From positions 1 to 34,952 of the forward strand of contig NZ_JADEXO010000064.1 in the NCBI RefSeq assembly GCF_015207105.1: a stretch of 34,952 bases of DNA. The letters are read 5' to 3'. This document shows, one piece after another, positions 1-7,597 of the stretch. Made by a program: the position numbers and the translations under genes. This DNA comes from a cf. Phormidesmis sp. LEGE 11477 (GTDB lineage: Bacteria > Cyanobacteriota > Cyanobacteriia > Phormidesmidales > Phormidesmidaceae). The notes under the pieces are model-generated. The model was not told the origin of the DNA, did not search any database, and saw only the letters and a program-made list of their open reading frames with translations. The first letter of the stretch is position 1. Every line of letters begins with the position of its first letter.

Positions 1-656
1 CGCCCATCCCAAGAAGGATAAAACGCAAACTGGCTATCCGGCTGCAGGCAGGCAATGAACGGCGTCTCTTGCTTTAGCGCTGGTGGCGCGGGCAGTTTGA
101 ACCACAGCACGTCGAACTGCGCGGGCGATTCATTCAGCGTCAGCCCAGCTAGCTTACGTACCCGAGAATAGCGACCATCCGCGCCAATCACGCCATCAGC
201 CAGGATATCCCGGCTCTGGCCAGTTTTTTTGACCCGTAGGCCAATTACGGTATCTTTGATGCGATCACGCAGAAAATCTACCACCTGCCACCCTGGGCAA
301 AACTCAAAATTCGGCAGCGCCTCCGCCTCTTCTACCATCGCCTCTAGCAGCGCCGTTTGATTGATGATCCGAGTCGATAGGCCATCATGAATCGGCTCTT
401 TCACCCGCATCCGCCGTCGCCCGCCCACATAAAAATCCCACGCATCCAATCGCCGCGAAGGAATTTTAGAGAAAGTCTCTTTTAGACCCATCTGGTACAG
501 CGCCTCTAAGCCAGAAGGCATCAGTCCCTCACCGCGAAAGAGCCGATCAAACTTCGGTTCTTGTTCTACCAAAGTGACCTTCAATCCCTGCTGTGCGAGC
601 AGGAGGGCCGTCGCTACGCCAGCGGGTCCGGCTCCTGCGATCGCAATATGTTTCAT
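1..656 (-). CDS. FAD-dependent monooxygenase (UbiH/PHBH-like), C-terminus cut by window edge
   Basis: The first 218 codons of a gene that runs off the left edge. Translation from the ATG at 656-654 begins MKHIAIAGAGPAG, an N-terminal Rossmann FAD-binding GxGxxG motif (residues 8-13), followed about 20 residues later by an acidic residue ending the second strand (VTLVEQ). Near residue 155 is a GVIGADGRYSRVRKLAGL segment, the DG motif of flavoprotein aromatic hydroxylases, which contacts both FAD and NAD(P)H. These mark the class A flavin monooxygenase superfamily (UbiH, PHBH, geranylgeranyl-reductase-like). The substrate cannot be told from this part. It is divergent from the Uma2-like gene; the shared upstream gap holds two different tandem duplications. 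Open to the left edge, with no stop codon before it. Confidence 0.8.
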   Translation of the reverse strand, partial: MKHIAIAGAGPAGVATALLLAQQGLKVTLVEQEPKFDRLFRGEGLMPSGLEALYQMGLKETFSKIPSRRLDAWDFYVGGRRRMRVKEPIHDGLSTRIINQTALLEAMVEEAEALPNFEFCPGWQVVDFLRDRIKDTVIGLRVKKTGQSRDILADGVIGADGRYSRVRKLAGLTLNESPAQFDVLWFKLPAPPALKQETPFIACLQPDSQFAFYPSWDG

Positions 657-660
657 AAAA

Positions 661-690
661 AAGCGGTAGTGCTAGAAGCGGTAGTGATAG
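661..690. repeat. 15-nt tandem duplication, 2 copies
   Basis: AAGCGGTAGTGCTAG is followed directly by AAGCGGTAGTGATAG (14/15 identical). It lies 5 nt upstream of the start codon of the minus-strand monooxygenase, so it forms part of its leader. Confidence 0.9.
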
Positions 691-817
691 CCAAAGATTC
701 GGTAATCGAACTCTAGTCTATGGTAATCAGCGCTTGATTTTTAACAGTTTCGTGGGTATCTGCCATACTGAATACGTACGCGAGAAAACCCACCTAAAGA
801 GTCCCCTCGAAACCGTA

Positions 818-856
818 CTCATCAAGCCACCTCATCAAGCCACCTCGTCAAGCCAT
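818..856. repeat. 13-nt tandem array, 3 copies, running into the uma2-like start codon
   Basis: CTCATCAAGCCAC occurs twice without a mismatch (818-830, 831-843), then CTCGTCAAGCCAT (844-856), whose last two bases are the A and T of the ATG at 855. The array takes the place where a Shine-Dalgarno sequence would be expected, and none is visible. Confidence 0.93.
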
Positions 857-1514
857 GGTCAGCGCACCTACCAGGCCGCCTGTGAAACCGCCGAGAGTAG
901 CAAGCGGTGAAAACCGAGTCGCACTCAGAGGTCTCACCTGGGCTCAGTATCAGCAAATTCTGGATGCCCTACCGCAAACGAGAGCGTCTCGGCTGACGTA
1001 CTCGCTTGGAACGCTAGAGATCACCATGCCGCTAGAAGACCATGAACAAGCTAGCGAATTCATTGCTGCTTTCATTAAAATCGTGGCGCGAGGTCTGAAC
1101 TTAAAGTGGAAAACGATGGGCTCAACTACTCTAGATAGAGAAGATCTCAATCGTGGTTCGGAGCCTGATAAAGCTTTCTACATCCAGAAATGGGGCAAAG
1201 TAGCTGGACATAGCGTAGATCTCAAACGAGATCCCCCTGCAGATCTAGTTGTAGCAGTCGATATCACTCACACAGATATTGATAAGAACAGGCTCTATGC
1301 GGCAATGGGCGTTCCTGAGCTGTGGCGGTTCGACGGTCACTTTTTGCGGATATACGTTCTCGAAAACAACGCCTACCTCGAAGTCGAACAAAGTCCTGTA
1401 TTTCCAGTCGTTGAAAAGCAAGCCCTGTATAACTTTTTAGATCATGCGAAGCAAGATGAGTCTGAAGCAGAAGATCGGTTGCGCGATTGGATACAGCAGC
1501 GCGTTCAAAATTAA
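855..1514 (+). CDS. Uma2 family (DUF820) PD-(D/E)xK-like protein, possibly inactive
   Basis: A 219-residue protein of the Uma2/DUF820 family, a restriction-endonuclease-like fold very abundant in cyanobacteria and usually of unknown biological role. Visible family marks: TLEITMPLEDHE (53-64), GSEPDKAFYI (101-110), PADLVVAVDIT (128-138), a lysine at 144 and GVPELWRFD (152-160). Cyanobacterial members normally read IEVDIT or similar after the PDL stretch. Here the acidic residue of that pair is Ala134 (GCA, one base from GAA), so a core active-site acid seems lost while Asp130 and Lys144 remain. An N-terminal basic proline-rich stretch (about 1-20) precedes the domain. No partner gene is adjacent that suggests a role. 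The family call is firm; inactivity is an inference from one residue. Confidence 0.88.
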   Translation: MVSAPTRPPVKPPRVASGENRVALRGLTWAQYQQILDALPQTRASRLTYSLGTLEITMPLEDHEQASEFIAAFIKIVARGLNLKWKTMGSTTLDREDLNRGSEPDKAFYIQKWGKVAGHSVDLKRDPPADLVVAVDITHTDIDKNRLYAAMGVPELWRFDGHFLRIYVLENNAYLEVEQSPVFPVVEKQALYNFLDHAKQDESEAEDRLRDWIQQRVQN

Positions 1515-1614
1515 ACTGGCGAGTGATAGTCTTTACTGGTTCATAGGCTCGTTGTTGCTAGCGCCCCCGGAGCCAGTCGTTTAGAGGGACTACTCTCCTA
1601 GTAGAGACTATTCT

Positions 1615-2496
1615 ATGACTGCATCTGTTTCAGCCCCATTGCCAAAAGATATTTTGTCCGAACTGCTTCCTTTTCTCAAGGTGGCAGGTGCCTACGCGCA
1701 GCAGATTCAAAAGCGAATTGCCATCCATCCTGATAAGTACGACGGCGATCACGTGTTTGCCAACGCGCTGACGGACGCGGATCTCTCGATTCAGACTTTT
1801 ATCGAGGTGACGCTGCTCGCCAAGTTTCCTGACGTGCGCTTCTACGGAGAAGAATACGAATCTACTTACAACACCAAGTACTTTAAGGCGATCGATTTAG
1901 GGCCGCAGGGCGACTATCTAATCACGCTCGATCCGATTGATGGCACGCGCTATTACATGGACGGTCATCCTAATTATTTGGTGATGATGACGGTGATTAA
2001 TGCGGATGGTTTTGAGGCGGCGATCGCCCTGAGTCCGGCGCGTGATCGCTACTACTACAGCCTGCGAGATCAAGGCACCTTCGTCGGCAGCATGAGTGAC
2101 AACCTCGATCAGTGCCAGCCGTTGAGAATCGAAAATCCCAAAGAGAAAATTGTTTTAGGAACGGCGCTCAGCCCAATTGCCGACACCGTTAGAAAGCACT
2201 ATCCCGTCATCGATCTTAAAACTGAATATTCTTCAAAAGTGCCCGTCCCCCCCATTAACGGTCTGCTGACAGGCGAGGTATCAGGCGTGATTCTAGCGAG
2301 CGCTCAGTTTATCGATACCGCCGCGCTCGCTTGGATGGCCAAAGAGATGGGCTACTGCCTCACCACTTATGACGGCAGTCCCCTACCGCCACCTTCGGCC
2401 TGCGAGAACTATCGTCAATCAGAAATCATTGTGTCTGCCACCCCCGAAATGCAGCAGACCCTGATTCAGATTATGCAGTCGGTGAAGGCGAGCTAG
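1615..2496 (+). CDS. Inositol monophosphatase / CysQ family phosphatase
   Basis: 293 residues with the metal-dependent sugar/nucleotide phosphatase signature: LTDADLSIQ (52-60), GEE (78-80), LDPIDGT (105-111) and a C-terminal IDTAALAWMAKEMG (233-246), the counterpart of the WDxAAG metal-binding motif with Asp234 as ligand. These residues bind the two or three Mg2+ ions that hydrolyse a phosphate monoester. Family members act on inositol-1-phosphate, 3'-phosphoadenosine-5'-phosphate, histidinol phosphate or fructose bisphosphate. The divergent IDTAALA motif keeps this one from a confident subfamily; a PAP/CysQ-like or unassigned cyanobacterial branch seems most likely. The start ATG at 1615 has no obvious ribosome site. 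Its 3' end is followed immediately by a short hairpin at 2498. Confidence 0.85.
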   Translation: MTASVSAPLPKDILSELLPFLKVAGAYAQQIQKRIAIHPDKYDGDHVFANALTDADLSIQTFIEVTLLAKFPDVRFYGEEYESTYNTKYFKAIDLGPQGDYLITLDPIDGTRYYMDGHPNYLVMMTVINADGFEAAIALSPARDRYYYSLRDQGTFVGSMSDNLDQCQPLRIENPKEKIVLGTALSPIADTVRKHYPVIDLKTEYSSKVPVPPINGLLTGEVSGVILASAQFIDTAALAWMAKEMGYCLTTYDGSPLPPPSACENYRQSEIIVSATPEMQQTLIQIMQSVKAS

Positions 2497-2497
2497 C

Positions 2498-2515
2498 GCC
2501 GAGTGCCTCGGCTTT
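2498..2515 (+). terminator. Short GC hairpin after the IMPase gene
   Basis: GCCGAG (2498-2503), loop TGC, CTCGGC (2507-2512), then TTT. The stem is perfect and 6 bp long, starting 2 nt after the stop. The U-run is short, so it is a weak intrinsic terminator at best, in the convergent gap before hicB. Confidence 0.45.
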
Positions 2516-2578
2516 GTCTATCAAGGGACAGGATTCTTGTTTGCTCTTTCTTGTCTTTTGATGGGCACTAGCGCTTGC

Positions 2579-2797
2579 TCAGGCTGTTTGCAAAACGATT
2601 GGTTCGGGAATGGGTTCGCCTTCAGCTTGCCAAGCTTCCGTATACATTTCGATAACTTCTTCACCGTTTTGAAGGGCTTCTTCGCGAGTTTTTCCGTAGG
2701 TACAAGGCATAAGTACCCGGCCTACAAATTCCGGCACCGTAACCAGAAACAGTTGGTCTTCTTCTGACCAGTGAATAGTCATACTGTACCGATTCAT
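2579..2797 (-). CDS. hicB: HicB family antitoxin (short form)
   Basis: 72 residues when started at the ATG 2797-2795. It reads MNRYSMTIHWSEEDQLFLVT, then PEFVG, and ends EPIVLQTA, matching the partial RNase-H-like fold of HicB/UPF0150 antitoxins, which bind and block HicA. An upstream ATG at 2806 exists, but the AAGGAA ribosome site (2812-2807) sits 9 nt before 2797 and directly against 2806, so 2797 is the better start and leaves a 2-nt gap after hicA rather than a 7-nt overlap. The protein is only the core domain: no C-terminal helix-turn-helix or ribbon-helix-helix region follows, so it may not bind its own promoter directly. Toxin-first order (hicA then hicB) is usual for the family. Confidence 0.85.
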   Translation of the reverse strand: MNRYSMTIHWSEEDQLFLVTVPEFVGRVLMPCTYGKTREEALQNGEEVIEMYTEAWQAEGEPIPEPIVLQTA

Positions 2798-2799
2798 AG

Positions 2800-3018
2800 T
2801 TACCATTCCTTTCTTTTTCTTTCTAGTTCAGCGAGTAGCTTATCCAACTGCCTTTCGAGGTATCGCGGTACATCACTTCCATCTTTACCTGGGATTGTCA
2901 TTGTCTCCTTCAACATAGGATGCTTCCATCTTTCGTGACTGCCTTTGCCACGCTTTGCTAGCCGGACGAACCCTTCCTTAGCAACCTGCGCTTTTAATTC
3001 TCTAATCTTTCTGGGCAT
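2800..3018 (-). CDS. hicA: HicA family toxin (mRNA interferase)
   Basis: 72 residues with the dsRBD-like HicA fold: basic N-terminus MPRKIRELKAQVAKEGFVR, then GKGSHERWKHP (residues about 24-34) carrying the conserved catalytic histidine in GSH, then TIPGKDGSDVP. HicA toxins cleave mRNA and tmRNA independently of codon and are held off by HicB, encoded 2 nt downstream here. It lies 83 nt after the end of ilvD on the same strand; no terminator is obvious between them, though GAGGCG and CGCCTC could pair across a roughly 29-nt loop. The family has many members in cyanobacteria, often near gene-poor DNA. Length is normal for the family and all visible motifs are intact. Confidence 0.87.
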   Translation of the reverse strand: MPRKIRELKAQVAKEGFVRLAKRGKGSHERWKHPMLKETMTIPGKDGSDVPRYLERQLDKLLAELERKRKEW

Positions 3019-3101
3019 GAAGTCATCTGTTTATCGACGGGCTTGAGGCGTAAGGAGCATCCATTTAACTGTGTTTCCCCGCCTCTATTCTTTTACTAAC
3101 C

Positions 3102-4787
3102 TTAAAACAGATCTTTATCAGTCACTGCGCCTTTACTACTCGAAGACACTAGCTTGGCATACTTCGCCAACACGCCTCGGCTGTAGCGGGGCTGCGGTGG
3201 GCTCCACTGACTTTGGCGCTGGGTCAGTTCCTCGTCAGAGACATTCACCTGTAGCAGCAGCTGATCCGCGTCGATGGTGATCGAGTCGCCTTCTTTGACT
3301 AGGCCAATCGTGCCACCCACCGCAGCTTCTGGGGCCACGTGGCCAACGACCATGCCGTAGGTGCCGCCAGAGAAGCGACCATCGGTAATCAGGCCGACCG
3401 AATCACCTAGCCCAGCGCCAATGATGGCCGAAGTCGGGGCGAGCATTTCGCGCATGCCGGGGCCGCCTTTTGGCCCTTCGTAGCGAACGACAATCACATC
3501 GCCAGCGTTAATTTTGTTATCTAGAATGGCCGCTAGACACTCCTCTTCAGATTCAAAGACGCGGGCCGGACCAGTGATGCTGCGGTTTTTGATGCCAGTG
3601 AGTTTAGAGACTGCGCCTTCTGGGGCGAGGTTGCCTTTGAGGATGCCGAGGTGTCCTTGGGCGTACATCGGCTGGTTGAAGGGCCGGATGACATCTTGAT
3701 CGGCAGGGGGCTGGTCTGGGATGTCGGCTAGGGTTTCGGCAATGGTTTGGCCGCTGATGGTGAGGGCATCGCCGTGCAGGAGTCCTTCATTTAGCAGCAT
3801 TTTCATCACCTGGGGGATGCCGCCTGCTTGGTGCAAGTTGGTGGCAACGTAGCGGCCCGAAGGCTTGAGGTCACAGAAGACGGGGACTTTGTTGCGAATA
3901 GCCTCAAAGTCATCGATGGTCAGATCGACGCCAATGGTATGGGCGATCGCCAGCAAGTGCAGTACAGAGTTGGTCGAACCACCCACCGCCATAATCACCG
4001 CGATCGCATTTTCAAATGCCTGTCGCGTCAAAATATCTTTTGGCAAAATTTGCTGACGAACCGCTTCAACTAGCGCGAATGCAGATTTCTCGGTGCTAAG
4101 CGCTTTTTCCTCATCTTCTGCCGCCATCGTCGAAGACCCTGGCAGGCTCAGTCCCATGGCTTCAATCGCAGACGACATAGTGTTGGCTGTAAACATGCCA
4201 CCGCAAGAGCCTACACCAGGGCAGGAGTGGCGCTCTACCGCGTCAAGACGCTCTTTGCCGATTTTGCCAGCGCTGTACTGTCCCACCGCTTCAAAGGCAC
4301 TGACCACTGTCAAGTCTTCGCCGTCGAGGTGGCCAGGCTTGATCGTGCCGCCGTAGACAAAAATAGAAGGGATATTCATCCGGGCGATCGCAATGATTGC
4401 CCCTGGCATATTCTTATCGCAGCCGCCGATGGCCAGCACGGCGTCCATACTTTGGCCAGTGCAGGCGGTTTCGATCGAGTCTGCAATCACCTCGCGAGAA
4501 ACCAGAGAGTATTTCATCCCTTCGGTGCCCATCGAAATGCCGTCACTAATGGTGATGGTGCCAAACATAGCTGGCATTGCACCCGCTTCTTTGAGCGCTG
4601 CTTCCCCACGGATTGCCAGGGTATTGATGCCCATGTTGCAGGGTGTGATCGTACTGTAGCCATTGGCTAAACCGACGATCGGCTTTTTGAAATCATCGTC
4701 TTGAAAGCCGACAGCGCGTAACATCGCTCGGTTAGGAGCCCGCTGTACGCCCTGGGTGACTACCTGACTTTTGCGATTATCCGGCAT
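3102..4787 (-). CDS. ilvD: Dihydroxy-acid dehydratase
   Basis: Iron-sulfur enzyme of isoleucine/valine/leucine (and pantothenate) synthesis that dehydrates 2,3-dihydroxy-3-methylbutanoate and the methylpentanoate homologue to 2-oxo acids. From the ATG at 4787 the protein is 561 residues, the family's usual size. A longer frame to 4847 would add 20 residues unlike IlvD; GGAGAGAAG lies just before 4787 and supports the shorter form. The three cluster cysteines are present: Cys50 ([10 protein letters not shown]), Cys123 (GGCDKNMPG, with Lys125) and Cys195 ([11 protein letters not shown]). [10 protein letters not shown], the C-terminal active-site loop, is intact. The gene lies 124 nt downstream of the DUF1400 hydrolase on the same strand and upstream of hicAB, with no other ilv gene nearby. 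Confidence 0.97.
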   Translation of the reverse strand: MPDNRKSQVVTQGVQRAPNRAMLRAVGFQDDDFKKPIVGLANGYSTITPCNMGINTLAIRGEAALKEAGAMPAMFGTITISDGISMGTEGMKYSLVSREVIADSIETACTGQSMDAVLAIGGCDKNMPGAIIAIARMNIPSIFVYGGTIKPGHLDGEDLTVVSAFEAVGQYSAGKIGKERLDAVERHSCPGVGSCGGMFTANTMSSAIEAMGLSLPGSSTMAAEDEEKALSTEKSAFALVEAVRQQILPKDILTRQAFENAIAVIMAVGGSTNSVLHLLAIAHTIGVDLTIDDFEAIRNKVPVFCDLKPSGRYVATNLHQAGGIPQVMKMLLNEGLLHGDALTISGQTIAETLADIPDQPPADQDVIRPFNQPMYAQGHLGILKGNLAPEGAVSKLTGIKNRSITGPARVFESEEECLAAILDNKINAGDVIVVRYEGPKGGPGMREMLAPTSAIIGAGLGDSVGLITDGRFSGGTYGMVVGHVAPEAAVGGTIGLVKEGDSITIDADQLLLQVNVSDEELTQRQSQWSPPQPRYSRGVLAKYAKLVSSSSKGAVTDKDLF

Positions 4788-4861
4788 TCGATCTTCTCTC
4801 CAGAGGAAACTTGATAGTTGAGTTAAGTTTCCATTCTGGCAGAACAACTGACGCCAAGAGT

Positions 4862-4883
4862 CAAAGTAAAGCCAAAGTAAATC
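4862..4883. repeat. 11-nt tandem duplication, 2 copies
   Basis: CAAAGTAAAGC then CAAAGTAAATC (10/11), about 75-95 nt upstream of the ilvD start, in the gap between the hydrolase and ilvD. Confidence 0.75.
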
Positions 4884-4911
4884 AAACGAAATTCAATTTT
4901 TCTTAACGCTT

Positions 4912-6711
4912 CTACCAGCCAGCAATAAACGGCAGCGGCGATCGCAGCACCGTAACCACTTGATTTGCCTGGAGCTGAGCGGTGATCGCCTTTTGCCATT
5001 CTTCTTTCTTGTCTAGCGAGCTGAGATAGCCCAGTGCCATCAGTCTGCTAGTCAGCGTTGGGGAGGTGGTGTGGGCAGAGATGCGATCGCTAAATACTAG
5101 CCAGCTACGGACGCTGTCGGGTAGCGTCTCAACTAGTCGCAGCGGTAGCGCTGGGGTCGAAAAGGATTGAACGTAGGTCGAGCTGAGAAAGGGCTTATAG
5201 TCGGCGGCTTCGTCGGTCTGCTGCTTGACAAAGCTGAGGGAAATGCCCTGCAGCAGCAGCCGCAGGTTTGCCGTTTCTTCAACTTTTAGCTCTGCCATGA
5301 ACGGCAGCTCAGTCAGGGCCGGGTTAACGTTCCCTGGATCGCCGACGCTAAGATGAGTACCACCGATCACCGCCAGCAGATATTTTTCACCAGAGAGCTG
5401 GGTAAAGGCGTTGAGCTGCTGGTCTAACGTCGGCGTCACGCTGTCTTTGGTTCCTGTTAGCAGCAGCGTAGGCACCCTTACTTCAGAGAGGCCCGCCTCG
5501 CCAAAGAGCTGACCCGTTAGCGTATTCATGGCGATGACTTGCTGAATCCGGCCATCGGTCAAATCGGCCTGCTGCTCTTCTAGATCGACAGCGGCACACT
5601 GTAGCCAGTCGGCAGGGGAAACGCCTAACGGCTGAATGTTTTTGCAAAAGCTTTCAAGCGATCGCAAGTCTAATTTCGCACCTGCCAAGGCCAGCCCAGT
5701 GTAGCCGCCTAGCGAATGGCCAATCATGGTCACCTCTTGGGTGCGAAATCGTTCGCGGTAGAAGACACTGCGCCGATTGAGCCGTTCTAGCTGGTCGAGC
5801 ACAAAGCTGATATCTTTGGGCCGATCTAGAAACTCTTGGGCTGGCAAAATCCGGCTAGGACTTTCGGCAATTTCTGGATCGACCGGGAGATTGACCAAGG
5901 TGTTTAGATTGCTGCCAGGATGCTCGACAGAGACGACCGTCAACCCGTGCGAGGCGAGGTGCTTGCCAATGTAGTCTAGAAAAAATCGGTCTGCCCCAAA
6001 GCCATGAGAAAGCACAACTAGCGGGCCTTTGGTTTTTCCAGTCCAGTACAGCTCTACTGGAATAGTGCGATCGCGGTCTCGATCTTCAAAGCTAACCGCC
6101 TGCTGAAAGACCGTCGCACTACCGGGCAATTCGGGCTGAATGTCGCTACGGATAGGCGGTGGGTTATCCACTCGCAGCTCTTGGTCTAGAACACCGCTCA
6201 GCGAACGGCTCTCCAAATTAGAAAGATTGAGCTGAGAGACCAGGGCGACGGCTTGAGTCACATCGACTTCTAAGGTCTCTTGCGGAATGGCCCTGAGGAT
6301 GTCTATCATGTTGAGCCCATCTGCTTGGCTAGCGGCTAGGCGAATAGCGGCCTGAATCTGTGGAATAGTCACGTTGGGGGCGACCTGGTTCAAGGTGTCG
6401 AGCAGCAGTTCACCATTGGCCGAGGCTAGAACGTCTTCGATGATGCGATCGCTCATGCGCGGATCGAGATCTAGCTCCTGTCGCAGCGACTGCTGCAAAG
6501 CGGGTGATAGAAATCGCTCATACAGCTTGAGCTGTTCAGGCACCTCTCCAGTTTCGGCAAAAGTTTCTAGATCGCTCAGTTCGATCGACTGACGCAGAGG
6601 GCCTAAACGGACAATGACTCTTTCTGCGGCTATCCCAGGCGAAGCTGAGAGTGCCAGCAGCCCTAACCCCAAACAGGTCACTCGGACTCGCATCCGTTGA
6701 ATAAAACTCAT
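4912..6711 (-). CDS. Exported alpha/beta hydrolase with DUF1400 domain
   Basis: 599 residues. Residues 1-28 form a signal peptide (basic start, hydrophobic core around LGLGLLALSASPG, AAE cut region), so it probably acts in the periplasm or lumen. Residues about 30-150 match the cyanobacterial DUF1400 region, helical and of unknown role. The hydrolase fold follows: SHGFG oxyanion loop (235-239), nucleophile elbow GHSLGG with Ser333, probable acid Asp423 in LTGTKDSVTP, and His453 in GGTHLSVGD. The triad looks complete, so a lipase/esterase-type reaction is likely; substrate unknown. The C-terminal 120 residues have no recognised motif. It is transcribed towards ilvD with a 124-nt gap; upstream is a 401-nt divergent region. 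Confidence 0.85.
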   Translation of the reverse strand: MSFIQRMRVRVTCLGLGLLALSASPGIAAERVIVRLGPLRQSIELSDLETFAETGEVPEQLKLYERFLSPALQQSLRQELDLDPRMSDRIIEDVLASANGELLLDTLNQVAPNVTIPQIQAAIRLAASQADGLNMIDILRAIPQETLEVDVTQAVALVSQLNLSNLESRSLSGVLDQELRVDNPPPIRSDIQPELPGSATVFQQAVSFEDRDRDRTIPVELYWTGKTKGPLVVLSHGFGADRFFLDYIGKHLASHGLTVVSVEHPGSNLNTLVNLPVDPEIAESPSRILPAQEFLDRPKDISFVLDQLERLNRRSVFYRERFRTQEVTMIGHSLGGYTGLALAGAKLDLRSLESFCKNIQPLGVSPADWLQCAAVDLEEQQADLTDGRIQQVIAMNTLTGQLFGEAGLSEVRVPTLLLTGTKDSVTPTLDQQLNAFTQLSGEKYLLAVIGGTHLSVGDPGNVNPALTELPFMAELKVEETANLRLLLQGISLSFVKQQTDEAADYKPFLSSTYVQSFSTPALPLRLVETLPDSVRSWLVFSDRISAHTTSPTLTSRLMALGYLSSLDKKEEWQKAITAQLQANQVVTVLRSPLPFIAGW

Positions 6712-7112
6712 AAGCGCGGGAGAGGTAGAAAATGGCCAGTCTCACAACAAGACCTATCAGCAAAACACGCACCTGCTCGGCTCCACCAGCATTAGTGGAC
6801 AAAGCAGGAGGTGTACTAGAAATATGAACAAAAAAGATTTGATACCAATATCTTACCCACTCACCTCATCGTTAATTTGAGCAGTTGATGACAATTCTCT
6901 AGGCGACCTAAAGGCAACCTAAGCAAACCAAGCGCTGCCTTCAATAATCTATGCAGCACATTATCTTTTACTACTGCTGCCTTACCACTGCCTTCGCTAA
7001 GTTAACTGACTTATTGCGATGGATTGAAGCCTGTTACCCACGATCTAAGTTAATTTGAAGAAGCGTATGCGTATTATCTCAAGCGTTCGTCCCAAGATTA
7101 GGAACACACTCA
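6712..7112. other. 401-nt divergent intergenic region
   Basis: Separates the minus-strand hydrolase from the plus-strand small protein and should hold both promoters. It contains an 11-nt tandem pair at 6901-6922. I see no convincing -35/-10 pair with normal spacing, no RNA gene and no open frame worth calling. Confidence 0.6.
6901..6922. repeat. 11-nt tandem duplication, 2 copies
   Basis: AGGCGACCTAA followed directly by AGGCAACCTAA (10/11), mid-way in the divergent gap. Confidence 0.8.
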
Positions 7113-7391
7113 ATGTCCAAACAAGGTAGTGCAGAGCAGCCAGATAAGCGAAAGCAGTTAGATAATTTTGTCACGCCACGCAGCAAGTACCAAGGAAAGT
7201 TCACGCCGCAAAATCTAGCTTTTAATGCCAACTTGCAGGAATTTGCCCAGCGAGTGTCTTTGATTTGCGGATTAGAAACAGGTGGCAAAGTTAGCAGCGC
7301 CGAAGCTTACAAAGATATTAAAAAGCTGTGGAAAAATCTAAAGGCGTCGAAGAAAAACCTAATTAAAGAAAAAGAGAAGCCAGATGATTGA
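7113..7391 (+). CDS. Small conserved cyanobacterial protein (DUF7219-like)
   Basis: 92 residues, soluble, strongly basic at the C-terminus (KASKKNLIKEKEKP). The core PRSKYQGKFTPQNLAFNANL, followed by QEFAQRVSLICGLETGGKVS, resembles a family of short cyanobacterial proteins I know as DUF7219, sometimes misannotated as isopropylmalate/citramalate synthase. No catalytic motif is visible and the function is unknown. The two ends, about 15 residues each, are low-complexity and probably flexible. It stands alone: the hydrolase upstream is divergent and wecB downstream is convergent. The ATG at 7113 is the only sensible start. The recognition rests on memory of the core sequence. Confidence 0.75.
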   Translation: MSKQGSAEQPDKRKQLDNFVTPRSKYQGKFTPQNLAFNANLQEFAQRVSLICGLETGGKVSSAEAYKDIKKLWKNLKASKKNLIKEKEKPDD

Positions 7392-7523
7392 TTCAGCGAA
7401 ATCGCCAGATGAATAGACTCAAAAATCGAGAGGAGACAAAAAGAAAAGAATAAAGAATAGAGAAAAGACTACTCGTCGAAGAAACTGCTTTATTAAGTAA
7501 TACCTGAGAAGAACGAGACTGCT

Positions 7524-7543
7524 CACTGGCTGCCACTAGCTGC
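7524..7543. repeat. 10-nt tandem duplication, 2 copies
   Basis: CACTGGCTGC then CACTAGCTGC (9/10) in the convergent gap between the small protein and wecB. The same gap has two 7-nt doublets (AAAGAAT at 7445-7458, ATTCATT at 7581-7594). Confidence 0.7.
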
Positions 7544-7597
7544 AAGGACACTGACTAGCCGTTGCAGCTCTAGTCGCTAAATTCATTATTCATTAAA

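Noticed and set aside
818-856. CRISPR array, suggested by direct repeats
   Set aside because: Units are tandem with no spacers, only 13 nt long, and no cas genes are present; the same holds for all other arrays here.
2537-2767. Plus-strand frame of 76 codons opposite hicB
   Set aside because: It is antisense to a recognisable antitoxin gene with a ribosome site, and shows no domain.
4788-4847. 20-residue N-terminal extension of IlvD
   Set aside because: Not family-like, and a purine-rich ribosome site precedes the inner ATG at 4787.
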